Shown: positions 35,509-45,448 of the stretch, piece by piece
How the letters are laid out: each line of letters starts with the position of its first letter
Numbering within the stretch: the stretch's first letter is position 1
NCBI RefSeq assembly: GCF_900129295.1
Contig: NZ_FQUU01000004.1
Coordinates: forward strand, 248,001-312,000
From: Flavisolibacter ginsengisoli DSM 18119
GTDB taxonomy: Bacteria; Bacteroidota; Bacteroidia; Chitinophagales; Chitinophagaceae
DNA: 64,000 bases
Reading direction: 5' to 3'
The notes under the pieces: model-generated
Told to the model about the DNA's origin: nothing
The model's database searches: none
The model's input: the letters and a program-made list of their open reading frames with translations, nothing else
Translations under genes and position numbers: made by a program

Positions 35509-36909
35509 ATGAGAATTATTTTCTTTTCCCTGGTGCTATTATTTTCCATTGGTTCAAAAGCCCAAAAAACCGGCAGTAACGCTACCATCGACTCCCTGCC
35601 TGTTTCACAAATAGATATACCCATTCACGTGAGCCTGGGCTCTATATATAAACTGGCAGAAAGAAATGTGGACACGGTATTTACGTCCCCGAACTATCCC
35701 AACGACTGGGTGCAATCTGATTGTGCTACCCGCTATAAATATCATTTCCGCCGGTCGCCATTGAAAATGAAAATGAATGGCACTACAATGGACCTTGGAT
35801 TTACGGGCTATTACCGCATCATTGGTTCTACAAGGGCTTGTGCAGGTAATACTGTTTTTTCACCATGGACTCCAGCCTGCCGATGCGGGTTTGACGAACC
35901 GGAGCGCCGGGTGAATATCGGTTTCACCAGTAAATTTGAATTACTGCCTAATCATTTATTAAAGACAAGGATCACCCGTACAGAACCACAACCTTTGGAT
36001 AAATGCGCGGTTTGCTTTTGGGGCCAGGATGTTACCACCAGCGTCATGGATGGATTGAAAGCTGAACTGGACCTGTCTAAAAAAGCTATGGAAGATTCTT
36101 TCGGCTCCTATAATCTAAGGCCATACCTGCAACAAGCCTGGAATAAGATCAATGATGTATATTCCATTCCTGGTATAGGTTTCTTTAGCTTACATCCTAA
36201 AATCCTGCGCATGGAAAAAATAAACGCTCAAAATGATTTCCTGAACATTAATATAGGCATCTCTGCTACACCGGTCATCAGCTTTTTAAAACCTGCACCG
36301 GCAACATCGGCAGTACCCGATCTTTCCAATAGTAATAATCCCGGGGGATTCAATATCTACCTGGAGGCCGCCCTGCAATACGATTCATTAAGCAAGGTGT
36401 TGAATGGTTACCTGGTGAATAAAAGATTTGATGTGTCGGAAGGCTTGTTCAAAAAACATATCATTATTGAAAACACAATGGTGTCCGGCAATGAGGATGG
36501 CAATATGCTGATCCGGCTGGATTTTAGCGGATCTTTTGAGGGAACAGTTTTTTTTACAGGCAAGCCTGTATACAATGCCGATATTAAAACCATCGAGGTG
36601 CAGGAAATGGATTATGACCTGCGCACAAAAAACCTGCTATTAAAAACAGCCAAATGGTTATTCAATAACAAGATCATCTCGGAGCTGAAAAAGTACACTT
36701 CCTTTAAAATGGACAATTATTATGCTACGGCAGCCACAAATTTAAATGGCTGGCTGAATAGAGAATGGACTAAAGGAATAAAAGGTTCCGGAACTGTAAA
36801 AGACCTTACCCTAACCTCTGTAAAAGCATTGCCGGAACATTTGCTGATAAGAAGTAATTGCACGGGTCAATTGTCAGTGGCGGTTACTGAACTGGAACTT
36901 GGTCTTTAG
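35509..36909 (+). CDS. DUF4403 family exported protein
   Basis: The protein has 466 residues and a signal peptide (LVLLFSIGSKAQ). The mature part has the DUF4403 layout: two long lipid-transfer-like halves opening with DIPIHVSLGSIYKLAERNVD, a cysteine-containing middle (STRACAGNTVF, CRCGFDEP, KCAVCFWGQ) and a second half starting NPGGFNIYLEAALQYDSLSK. The family resembles tubular lipid-binding/BPI-like folds, but its role is unproven. Its last 26 bases overlap, in convergent orientation, the end of the GtrA-like gene. It is probably transcribed from its own promoter (TATATTTG just upstream). Confidence 0.82.
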   Translation: MRIIFFSLVLLFSIGSKAQKTGSNATIDSLPVSQIDIPIHVSLGSIYKLAERNVDTVFTSPNYPNDWVQSDCATRYKYHFRRSPLKMKMNGTTMDLGFTGYYRIIGSTRACAGNTVFSPWTPACRCGFDEPERRVNIGFTSKFELLPNHLLKTRITRTEPQPLDKCAVCFWGQDVTTSVMDGLKAELDLSKKAMEDSFGSYNLRPYLQQAWNKINDVYSIPGIGFFSLHPKILRMEKINAQNDFLNINIGISATPVISFLKPAPATSAVPDLSNSNNPGGFNIYLEAALQYDSLSKVLNGYLVNKRFDVSEGLFKKHIIIENTMVSGNEDGNMLIRLDFSGSFEGTVFFTGKPVYNADIKTIEVQEMDYDLRTKNLLLKTAKWLFNNKIISELKKYTSFKMDNYYATAATNLNGWLNREWTKGIKGSGTVKDLTLTSVKALPEHLLIRSNCTGQLSVAVTELELGL

Positions 36910-37429
36910 TCCTCATCGATTTACTATCTCCTGACTTACTGCCCACCCTAAAAGAAAAATGTCGCTGGGAAATATAACTAAAGCAGATCACTATTACTGT
37001 TGTAATAATTTGCGAAGGCGTGGGGAACCAGCCAAAAGATTCAACAAACAGCTTCAGGCAAAAATAGTTTATGGTCATGCTTCCCATTACAACCAGGAAA
37101 TACCTGAATAACTGTATGCGCCTTCTTAATTGTGAACCCTGGAACACTACAAACATGCTTAGGTAAAAGCCTATAGGAAAAGTGATAAAAAAGGCAATAA
37201 ACAATGCAGCTATATGGGGCTTAAAGGCAATAAAACCCAGGTCCAGCACCTGCTTATGCAGTATGAAGTTATAAGATAGAAAATATATCAAAAGGCTTAA
37301 AACAGTATTTCCACCCCCACAGGCAGCATAATGGTATGTTTGTAAAGGCATGAATCGCCTAAAGGGCGGGTAAAATACATCCAACACCTTAAAAATGGAC
37401 CTTCGGACCTTATGGTGGATCTTACGCAT
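36884..37429 (-). CDS. GtrA-like membrane protein
   Basis: This 181-residue protein has four hydrophobic segments at about 35-55, 70-92, 100-120 and 135-155. Family features include YHYAACGGGNTVLSLLIYFL at the start of the domain, FYLSMFVVFQGSQLRRRIQL between TM2 and TM3, and the closing FSYISQRHFSFR. GtrA proteins are small four-helix proteins linked to flipping or transfer of lipid-linked sugars in cell-surface polysaccharide synthesis. No glycosyltransferase is adjacent. It is divergent from argS and overlaps the DUF4403 gene end by 26 bases. Confidence 0.85.
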   Translation of the reverse strand: MRKIHHKVRRSIFKVLDVFYPPFRRFMPLQTYHYAACGGGNTVLSLLIYFLSYNFILHKQVLDLGFIAFKPHIAALFIAFFITFPIGFYLSMFVVFQGSQLRRRIQLFRYFLVVMGSMTINYFCLKLFVESFGWFPTPSQIITTVIVICFSYISQRHFSFRVGSKSGDSKSMRTKDQVPVQ

Positions 37430-37554
37430 GAAAGCTGCGAAAATAAAAGCTATTTCGGGAGAATCTGCATAGAATTCGTTAAGTATGGTTAAAGTGTCGG
37501 GGTGCGCTCTGGTGCCGATTAATTAAATTGCGGCGCAAATCTCAACAGATCAGT

Positions 37555-39333
37555 ATGAGTTTAATACAACAAATCAAGGAAGTAACCGCCAAAGCACTTT
37601 CTGAAGCCTTCTCAGTTTCAATGCCGGCAGAGGAAATTTCAGTGAACCAGACCAAGCCGGAATTTGAAGGCGATTACACCATTGTGCTTTTTGCACTGGT
37701 AAAGCAATTGAAAAAGTCACCTGACCAATTAGGAAAAGAATTGGGCGATATACTCGTAGCAAAAAATGAAAGTCTGTTTACTTCTTATAATATCATCAAG
37801 GGTTTTCTGAACCTTACCGTTAATGATAGCTATTTTACTGCGTTTCTTAACAAGCAGTATGCGGATGGCAAGGCCTTAAGACCGCAAGTGGAGGAACAAA
37901 GGATAATGGTGGAATACTCCTCTCCCAATACCAATAAGCCCCTTCACCTGGGGCATTTGCGCAATAACTTTTTAGGATGGAGTGTGGCGGAGATATTGAA
38001 AGCCAACGGGCATGATGTAATGAAGACCTGCGTAGTAAACGACCGGGGTATTCATATATGTAAAAGTATGGTTGGCTGGCAGCTATTTGGTAATGGGCAA
38101 ACACCGGAATCGACAGGCATTAAAGGCGATCACCTGGTAGGTGATTTTTATGTGCGGTTCAGTAATGAATTGAAGAAAGAAACACAGGAACTTATAGAGC
38201 AGGGCCAGGCAAAAGAAGAAGCCGAACGTAATGCGCCCATCATGCAAAAGACACAACAAATGCTGGTGGACTGGGAAGCTGGTAAGCCAGATGTGATGGA
38301 GTTATGGAAAACAATGAATGGATGGGTATATGAAGGGTTTGATATTACCTACAAAACCATTGGCAGTGACTTTGACAAAACTTATTATGAAAGTAATACC
38401 TACCTGTTGGGAAGGGTCTTTGTTGAAAAAGGATTACAAAAGGGTGTGTTTTATAAAAAAGACGATGGCAGTGTGTGGATAGATCTTACGGAAGAGGGTT
38501 TAGACGAAAAGTTGGTTTTACGTAAAGATGGCACGTCTGTATACATTACACAGGACCTTGGACTTGCTGATCAGAAATATGAAGAATTCCATTATGACAA
38601 GAGCATTTATGTAATCGGCGACGAACAGAACTATCATATGAAAGTGCTCAAGCTTATTTTAAAAAAGCTTGGGATGCCCTATGCGGATGCCATTCATCAT
38701 TTAAGCTATGGGATGGTGGAACTACCCAGTGGAAGAATGAAAAGCCGGGAAGGTACCGTTGTAGACGCAGATGACCTGGTGGCGGAAATGATAAAAGAAG
38801 CGGAAAAGAAAACAGCTGAGAAAAGTAAGGTTGATGAATTCTCTCATGATGAATTGCAGGAACTGTATAGCATGATAGCCTTAGGAGCCTTGAAATTCTT
38901 CCTGCTGAAAGTGGACCCCAAAAAGAAAATGGTCTTTAACCCGGAGGAATCGATAGACTTCCATGGTTTTACAGGACCTTTTATACAGTATACACATGCA
39001 CGAATAAAATCAATATTAAGAAAGGAACCTGTTGATGCTACTACTTCAATCGAAGCCGGCAAGCTCCTGCCTTTGGAAAAAGAATTATTACTATTACTTG
39101 AACAATACCCGGATGTTACAAAACAGGCAGGGTTAGAATATAACCCCTCTGCTATTGCCAATTACATATATAGTGTAGCGCAGACTTATAATACTTTTTA
39201 CACGGCGCATAGTGTATTAAAAGCAGAAAATGAAGAAAAGAAGCAATTGCGTTTAAGACTGTGTCAGTTAACAGCTACAGTGATCAGGGATGCCATGCAT
39301 CATTTAGGTATAAAAGTTCCTGAGAGGATGTAA
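37555..39333 (+). CDS. argS: Arginyl-tRNA synthetase
   Basis: I start at the ATG at 37555 (592 residues), since the longer frame would use a TTG at 37528. This is a class I synthetase: an N-terminal Add-1 domain (1-95, PEFEGDYTIVLFALVKQLKK), then the catalytic core with YSSPNTNKPLHLGHLRN (HIGH motif as HLGH, 131-134). The KMSKS loop is the variant GRMKSREGTVVD. The C-terminal anticodon-binding domain contains FTGPFIQYTHARIKSIL and NTFYTAHSVL. It charges tRNA-Arg and is essential in most bacteria. A bidirectional hairpin terminator separates it from the convergent TPR gene. Confidence 0.97.
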   Translation: MSLIQQIKEVTAKALSEAFSVSMPAEEISVNQTKPEFEGDYTIVLFALVKQLKKSPDQLGKELGDILVAKNESLFTSYNIIKGFLNLTVNDSYFTAFLNKQYADGKALRPQVEEQRIMVEYSSPNTNKPLHLGHLRNNFLGWSVAEILKANGHDVMKTCVVNDRGIHICKSMVGWQLFGNGQTPESTGIKGDHLVGDFYVRFSNELKKETQELIEQGQAKEEAERNAPIMQKTQQMLVDWEAGKPDVMELWKTMNGWVYEGFDITYKTIGSDFDKTYYESNTYLLGRVFVEKGLQKGVFYKKDDGSVWIDLTEEGLDEKLVLRKDGTSVYITQDLGLADQKYEEFHYDKSIYVIGDEQNYHMKVLKLILKKLGMPYADAIHHLSYGMVELPSGRMKSREGTVVDADDLVAEMIKEAEKKTAEKSKVDEFSHDELQELYSMIALGALKFFLLKVDPKKKMVFNPEESIDFHGFTGPFIQYTHARIKSILRKEPVDATTSIEAGKLLPLEKELLLLLEQYPDVTKQAGLEYNPSAIANYIYSVAQTYNTFYTAHSVLKAENEEKKQLRLRLCQLTATVIRDAMHHLGIKVPERM

Positions 39334-39351
39334 TAACAATATGTTGGATAC

Positions 39352-39378
39352 AAAAAGGGAACCTGACGGTTCCCTTTT
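39352..39378. terminator. Bidirectional intrinsic terminator between argS and TPR gene
   Basis: AAAAGGGAACC pairs with GGTTCCCTTTT around a TGAC loop; A-runs and T-runs flank the stem, so it can work for both convergent genes. Confidence 0.85.
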
Positions 39379-39387
39379 ATATTAATA

Positions 39388-40416
39388 TTAAAATCCGCCT
39401 GGCATTTCTTTTTTCTGCTTGAGATTCTGAAGACTGGGATCCATTTCGATGGCCTTATCACAAAGATCCATACCTTTTTGCTTTTCACCTTTCTTCTGGT
39501 AACACATACCAATCATGTAAAGCGCCTCAGCATTTGTTTTATTTGCGGCCAAAACTTCATCATAATAGTTAATGGCGTTATCGTATTTCTTTGCGTTATA
39601 ATAAGCTTCGGCGATGGTATACAAAAGATTCATATCGCTGGGCCGGAGACGCAGGAGATCCTGCAAAACGCCTATCCCCTCGTTAAAACGACCCGCATTG
39701 ATATAGGCTGTAGCAAGGTTCTGCATATAGTTATTATCCTTTTTAAGGCCTTTTTCAGCCGCTTCCAGCATATACTTTAAAGAATTCTGGTCATCATTCA
39801 TGGCATAGTATATCAATGCCATCTCATAAGTCCAATAGCTTTGAGAAGGATTGAGTTTAACTGCTTTTTGAAAGTAAGGAATGGCACGGGAGTAATTTTG
39901 CATATCTGCATAGGCTTTTGCCACCATGTAAGGTATATCTGCATTTTGATCATCTTCCTTTGCTGCCACTTCCAGGAATTTAATGGCATTGCCCAGGTCC
40001 TCCTTATCATAATAGGCCTTCCCTACATAATAAGCTGTCTTAGCTGCTGGATTTATTTTCTTTAATTCACCAGCATATTTTATGGCATCATCAAACTGGC
40101 GCATATTGAACGAGAGTAGCATTAACTGGCGGTAGGTACTGTCAGTTCTGTCACCCATGTCTGAAAGGAGCTTGAATTGGTCCCTGGCCTGTCCATACCG
40201 ACGCAGTTCCAGGTATGCAGCAGCCAACTGGCTTACTACTTCCTTATCCGTTTTATTGTATTGAAAGGCTTTTTCAAAATGCTTTAAAGACTCCATACGG
40301 CGTCCTTTTACTTTTTCTTCAATGCCTTTTTGTAAAAAATAGGTAGAACTATCAGACTGGGCAAAGAGTGAGAATGATATGCCCATAGCAGCACCCGCAA
40401 GGATCACTTTCAGCAT
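39388..40416 (-). CDS. Exported tetratricopeptide-repeat protein
   Basis: The protein has 342 residues: a signal peptide (LAGAAMGISFSLFAQ) followed by about eight TPR units covering nearly the whole mature protein, for example MESLKHFEKAFQYNKTDKEV, AIPYFQKAVKLNPSQSYWTY and ALYMIGMCYQKKGEKQKGMD. TPRs are protein-interaction scaffolds, so a periplasmic assembly role is likely. No enzymatic domain is present. It is convergent with argS, with a shared terminator 10 bases from its stop, and is transcribed alone. No specific partner is suggested. Confidence 0.88.
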   Translation of the reverse strand: MLKVILAGAAMGISFSLFAQSDSSTYFLQKGIEEKVKGRRMESLKHFEKAFQYNKTDKEVVSQLAAAYLELRRYGQARDQFKLLSDMGDRTDSTYRQLMLLSFNMRQFDDAIKYAGELKKINPAAKTAYYVGKAYYDKEDLGNAIKFLEVAAKEDDQNADIPYMVAKAYADMQNYSRAIPYFQKAVKLNPSQSYWTYEMALIYYAMNDDQNSLKYMLEAAEKGLKKDNNYMQNLATAYINAGRFNEGIGVLQDLLRLRPSDMNLLYTIAEAYYNAKKYDNAINYYDEVLAANKTNAEALYMIGMCYQKKGEKQKGMDLCDKAIEMDPSLQNLKQKKEMPGGF

Positions 40417-40569
40417 AGGATATTGTTTTTGTGGTTCTTCGGTTTCGAAAATAAAAAATAAGTCCCGTAATTGCCAGCGAAATACAGGTTTTAAATATTT
40501 TTTACATAAAAAACCTTATACCGTCTACCATAACCATGCATATGTCTTTTATACCATCAGGTAACCCGG

Positions 40570-42600
40570 CTATTTTAGGATAATTCCGGCCAGTGGAGGG
40601 AGGTTGATGGTCAACCTATACCTGTCTTCTTCCCTATCCAGGGTTTCTGTTCTGATATCAGGGTTATAAATATTTCCTGATCCACCATATTTTTCTGCAT
40701 CAGAATTAAATATCTCTGCATTGTAAATATGGCGAACATCAATTACCCAATCCATCCTGACCATCGGGGTAAGGTTAAGGATCACTAACAAATCATCTCC
40801 ATCTTGTTTGCCTTTTCTTCTATACACCACTACGCTTTCATCCCGGTGATTCAGGTCTACCCATTCAAAACCCTGTGTATTAAACTGGTTGACATATAAG
40901 GCTTCTTCTGAAGTAAGTAGGTGGTTAAGGTCCTTAACACAATCCTGCAATTTTTTATGAAAAGGATGAGCAAGGAGATACCAATCGAGTTCGGATTTAT
41001 AATTCCACTCAGAAGTCTGGCCGAATTCGCTCCCCATGAACAGCAACCGGGCACCGGGGTGAGTCCACATATAAGTATACATGGTGCGCAGGTTGGCAAA
41101 CTTTTGCCATTCATCGCCCGGCATTTTATAGATCATGGGTGATTTTCCATGAACTACTTCATCATGGCTAATGGGAAGCATGAAATTTTCATCATAATAA
41201 TACATCATGCTGAACGTGAGTTTGTTCTGGTGGTCTTTGCGATAAAGTGGGTCAAGCTTGAAATAATCAAGCGTATCATGCATCCAGCCCATCATCCATT
41301 TCATGCCAAAACCAAGTCCTCCCCCAAAGGTTGGTTTTGATATCCCCGGCCAATCAGTAGCTTCTTCCGCGATGGTCTGTATATCGTGAAAATCCCTGAA
41401 CAGGGTTTCATTGAGGTCCTTGATAAATGCGATAGCCTCAAGATTTCCGTTGCCGCCATATTCATTTGGCTCCCACTCACCTTCGTTACGTGAATAATCG
41501 AGCTTTAACATGGAAGAAACAGCATCTACCCTGATACCATCAATATGAAACAGATCGAACCAGAAACGGGCACTGCTGATGAGAAATGATTTTACCTCAC
41601 CCCTTTTATAATTGAAGATATAGCTGTTCCAGTCGGGGTGAAACCCCTTACGCATATCTGCATATTCGTAAGTATGAGTTCCATCGAACATGAATAAACC
41701 ATGGGCATCGTATGGGAAATGGGAAGGTACCCAGTCAAGGATAACGCCAATGCCTTCCTGGTGAAACCTGTCAATGAGGTACATAAAATCTTCCGGTGCA
41801 CCAAATCGTGAAGTGGGCGCAAAGAACCCTGTACATTGATATCCCCAGCTTCCATCAAAAGGATGTTCCATTACGGGCATCAATTCTACATGGGTAAAGC
41901 CCATTTCTTTTACATAGGGCACCATCAGATCGGCAAGCTGGCTATATGTGTTATAGGATTCTTCATTGTACCTGTCGGGACGCATCCAGCTGGCGAGGTG
42001 TACTTCGTAAACACTCCATGGAGCCTCAAGAGAGTTGTGTTTCTTTCTTTCTTTCATCCACTGTTCATCATTCCACTTGTAGTCAAATTCCCAGGTGATG
42101 GAAGAAGTCAATGGTCTTTTTTCCCAAAAATTGGCAAATGGATCTCCTTTTTCTGTTTCCTTTCCCTCGTAACCCCGAATATTATATTTATATAGTTCGC
42201 CTTTAGGAATGCCGGGAATAAAACCTTCCCATATGCCACTTTTGTCCCACCTCGGATGTAATACATGCGAATGTTTATCCCAGTCATTAAAATTGCCAAC
42301 TACAGTAACCTTTGTTGCATTGGGAGCCCACACACAGAAATAATATCCTTCCTTTCCTAATACCACCAATCGCTTGGAGCCAAATTTTTTATAGAGATTA
42401 TAATGAGTTCCATTTTGATAGTTTGAAATATCATCATCATACAAAATAGAATAATTCCATACAGGCAAGGTGGTATCAACAAAATTCCTGTCTTCATATT
42501 TTTCTTGACTGGTTGGTGCAAACCTTTCAATAAATCCGGAACTATTTTCCATTTCTCCATGTTGATTAGAACCACCTGGCGCATTTATAGGATCTGACAT
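40570..42600 (-). CDS. glgB: 1,4-alpha-glucan branching enzyme
   Basis: This 676-residue protein starts at an ATG. A CBM48 domain lies at about 65-165 (LGKEGYYFCVWAPNATKVTV, VGNFNDW) and a GH13 barrel at about 195-560, with WSVYEVHLASW, GIRVDA (nucleophile D359), AEEATDWPG (acid/base at 412/413) and ISHDEVVHGK (D480). The C-terminal beta domain follows. It makes alpha-1,6 branches in glycogen. The DGIRVDAVSSMLKLDY element and length are canonical, although this version lacks the extra N1 domain of E. coli GlgB. It is separated from glgC and glgA by other genes, but all belong to one glycogen block. Confidence 0.96.
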   Translation of the reverse strand: MSDPINAPGGSNQHGEMENSSGFIERFAPTSQEKYEDRNFVDTTLPVWNYSILYDDDISNYQNGTHYNLYKKFGSKRLVVLGKEGYYFCVWAPNATKVTVVGNFNDWDKHSHVLHPRWDKSGIWEGFIPGIPKGELYKYNIRGYEGKETEKGDPFANFWEKRPLTSSITWEFDYKWNDEQWMKERKKHNSLEAPWSVYEVHLASWMRPDRYNEESYNTYSQLADLMVPYVKEMGFTHVELMPVMEHPFDGSWGYQCTGFFAPTSRFGAPEDFMYLIDRFHQEGIGVILDWVPSHFPYDAHGLFMFDGTHTYEYADMRKGFHPDWNSYIFNYKRGEVKSFLISSARFWFDLFHIDGIRVDAVSSMLKLDYSRNEGEWEPNEYGGNGNLEAIAFIKDLNETLFRDFHDIQTIAEEATDWPGISKPTFGGGLGFGMKWMMGWMHDTLDYFKLDPLYRKDHQNKLTFSMMYYYDENFMLPISHDEVVHGKSPMIYKMPGDEWQKFANLRTMYTYMWTHPGARLLFMGSEFGQTSEWNYKSELDWYLLAHPFHKKLQDCVKDLNHLLTSEEALYVNQFNTQGFEWVDLNHRDESVVVYRRKGKQDGDDLLVILNLTPMVRMDWVIDVRHIYNAEIFNSDAEKYGGSGNIYNPDIRTETLDREEDRYRLTINLPPLAGIILK

Positions 42601-42690
42601 AAGTTGATAATTACCGTTTAAGTAAAGTTAACAAGTCAATAAGGTTTTTCATATTATTATTGTTAGCTATAAACCAAGCAAACCTGCATC

Positions 42691-45444
42691 ATGAGAAAAT
42701 TCTTCATAGGAATATTCTTACTCCTACTCACCCAACTGGCTATAGCTCAACAATCGTCTGTAACCGGAACGGTTGCGGATACATTAGGAAAGAAAACATT
42801 AGCCAATGCCGTTGTCAGCTTATTACAAAAGAAAGATTCAAGCCTGTATAAGTTCATAAGGACTGATAAAGAGGGCAATTTCCAGATCCCAAAGGTAGAT
42901 ACAGGTAGATATGTGATACTAGTTAGCTTCCCCAGGTTTGCCGACTACGTGGATGAAGTGGTTGTAAAGGCAGGAGAAACCAATTCAATCGGCTCCATAC
43001 CGCTCACACTGAAATCCCAATTACTTGACGCCGTTGTGATAAGAAGTGCAGGAGCTATTAGGATAAAGGGCGACACTACCGAATTTGTTGCAGATAGTTT
43101 TCATGTGAAAGAAGGTGCTACTGTTGAAGAATTATTAAAAAAACTTCCGGGATTCCAGGTGAATAGCAAAGGCGAAATTACTGCCCAGGGACAGCGAGTG
43201 CAGAAAGTACTGGTGGATGGAGAAGAGTTTTTTGGTGATGATCCAACCATGGCTACTAAAAACATTGGTGCAAAGGCTGTTGATAAGGTACAGGTATTTG
43301 ATAATAAATCAGAGCAGCAAAATCTTACGGGCATATCCACCGGAACAGAAGGGAAAACAGTAAATATCAAACTCAAGGAAGATAAAAAAACCGGGGCATT
43401 TGGAAAGGCTGAGATTGGTTCTGACTTTGACAAACTGCTTGATGCACGGTTGTTGTATAACAAATTCATTGGTAAAAAGAAATTTTCACTTTATGGCACT
43501 AAAAGCAAAACCAATACAGGAAGCCTCAACTGGCAGGATCAAAGAAAACTCGGTTTTGAAAATGATTTTGAATACGATGAACTAAGCGGCTATTATTTCA
43601 GCTTTGGGACATCGGATGATTTTAGTGACTGGAGTTTAAAAGGTTTACCCGATGCCTATACTGCAGGAGCTTTATACATTGACAGGTGGAATAATGATAA
43701 ACAAGCTGTAAACGGCTCCTATCGTTTTAACAGGCTTGGTACCAGCAATATAGCTTCTAAATACATACAAAGCATTATTCCGGGAAGATTGATCAATACA
43801 AGCACCCTTACCAGGTCAAATGGATTAAATCAACAACATGCCATCAACTTTAAGTATGAATGGAAACTGGATTCGCTGGCCTCATTGAAGCTGGTAACTG
43901 CAGGTACAAGAAAAGCCACAACTTCTTTTAATAATACCAATACTGACATCACCAACAAAACTGATAATAAAGAAACGATCAACTTGGGTAATACTTCCTA
44001 TGATTCAAAACGTTTACAAAGCGATAACCAGCTTCAATACAAACAATTGTTTCATAAAAAGGACAGGCAGCTATTATCAACAATCAGGTACGGAATTACC
44101 AATGATGATCAAAAGAATTTTATTTATTCTCAGGCAGACTTTTACACTTCTGGCAACCTGGATTCGTCGAAATTGCAAGATCAGCAAAAGATCAATAGTG
44201 GAAGTTCCACTACCCTGGGCGCCAAGGTCACTTACAGTGAGCCCTTGAATGACAAATGGAGTTTGGTGGGGGAATACAGCTATAATCAGAATAATTCTAC
44301 CTCACATAAAAACACTTTTGACAAAGATTTTAATGATAAATATGAAATATTAAACCAGGCCTTTAGCAATAATTTTGACCTTAGGGCAAGTTCGAATAGC
44401 GGTACGCTGATCACTAAGTATGTCTATAAAAAAATAAGGCTGGCTTTTGGATCAGGTTTATCAGCTACTAAATTAAGATTAAATAATCTTGACCATAGCA
44501 GTTTTACAAATTACAATTTTACCAATCTTACTCCCCAGGCATCTTTCAATTTCAGACCCAAGCAGCAATCTGGTATTGGGATCAATTATCGGGGTACTAC
44601 TCGTCAGCCCACAATAGATCAACTGCAACCTATTCGTGATAACAACGACCAACTGAATGTATTAGTTGGAAATCCAGATCTCAAAGTTGGATTTAACCAC
44701 AACCTGTCAATTTTTTATAACAGCTATAAAGTTTTAAGCGCAAGGGGTATATGGCTAAATCTGGGAATAAACTTCACTGACAATGCCATAACCCAGGATA
44801 ATACAATTGATCCTTCTGGTAAACGTATATTCAAACCAGTCAACGTTAATGGAAATAACAATTGGTATATGTGGAGTGAATGGAATAAAGGAGAAGGAGA
44901 AAAGAAATTTAATCATACTGTCAGGTTAAATGGTAGTGGTGGCAGAAATATCAACTTTATAAATGGACAAAAAAATCAGACCGATTATTACCATTATGAA
45001 ATAGCATATGGTATACGTTATGAATACCCTGAAAAGTATAGCCTTAATATCAATCCCTCATTGGAATATAATGCTTCTAAATCTTCATTAAATCCCAACT
45101 TTAAAAACAACTATTTTGCTTACGGAGGGGAAACAGAAGGTTATTTAATGTTACCAGGAAAACTTGAATTAAATACTGATTGCAAGGTTCAATTGTACCA
45201 GCAATTAGCTGCTTTTGGGGGAAACAGGAATATTATTATATGGAATGCCAACCTTTCAAGAAAGTTTTTTAAGGATAAATCAGGTAAGATCATATTTGCT
45301 GCCAATGATTTACTGAATAAGAATCAGGGATTTGATCGGAGCATTAATAGCAGCATGATCAGCGAAGAACGTTTCCAGCGCATCAGCAATTACTATATGC
45401 TCAAGTTCGAATGGTCCTTTAATAAAATGCCAGGTCAAAAATAA
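42691..45444 (+). CDS. TonB-dependent-receptor-like outer-membrane beta-barrel protein
   Basis: The protein has 917 residues with a signal peptide (FLLLLTQLAIAQ). A carboxypeptidase regulatory-like domain (about 22-105, SSVTGTVADTLGKKTLANAV) is followed by a plug-like region (VVIRSAGAIRIKGDTTEFVA, VEELLKKLPGFQVNSKGEIT, VLVDGEEFFGDDPTM) and a large barrel (OMP_b-brl_3 type) ending YYMLKFEWSFNKM. This family often pairs with GLPGLI proteins, as here, where the next gene starts four bases after its stop. The cargo is unknown. It is divergent from glgB and may not concern glycogen at all. Confidence 0.88.
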   Translation: MRKFFIGIFLLLLTQLAIAQQSSVTGTVADTLGKKTLANAVVSLLQKKDSSLYKFIRTDKEGNFQIPKVDTGRYVILVSFPRFADYVDEVVVKAGETNSIGSIPLTLKSQLLDAVVIRSAGAIRIKGDTTEFVADSFHVKEGATVEELLKKLPGFQVNSKGEITAQGQRVQKVLVDGEEFFGDDPTMATKNIGAKAVDKVQVFDNKSEQQNLTGISTGTEGKTVNIKLKEDKKTGAFGKAEIGSDFDKLLDARLLYNKFIGKKKFSLYGTKSKTNTGSLNWQDQRKLGFENDFEYDELSGYYFSFGTSDDFSDWSLKGLPDAYTAGALYIDRWNNDKQAVNGSYRFNRLGTSNIASKYIQSIIPGRLINTSTLTRSNGLNQQHAINFKYEWKLDSLASLKLVTAGTRKATTSFNNTNTDITNKTDNKETINLGNTSYDSKRLQSDNQLQYKQLFHKKDRQLLSTIRYGITNDDQKNFIYSQADFYTSGNLDSSKLQDQQKINSGSSTTLGAKVTYSEPLNDKWSLVGEYSYNQNNSTSHKNTFDKDFNDKYEILNQAFSNNFDLRASSNSGTLITKYVYKKIRLAFGSGLSATKLRLNNLDHSSFTNYNFTNLTPQASFNFRPKQQSGIGINYRGTTRQPTIDQLQPIRDNNDQLNVLVGNPDLKVGFNHNLSIFYNSYKVLSARGIWLNLGINFTDNAITQDNTIDPSGKRIFKPVNVNGNNNWYMWSEWNKGEGEKKFNHTVRLNGSGGRNINFINGQKNQTDYYHYEIAYGIRYEYPEKYSLNINPSLEYNASKSSLNPNFKNNYFAYGGETEGYLMLPGKLELNTDCKVQLYQQLAAFGGNRNIIIWNANLSRKFFKDKSGKIIFAANDLLNKNQGFDRSINSSMISEERFQRISNYYMLKFEWSFNKMPGQK

Positions 45445-45448
45445 GATC

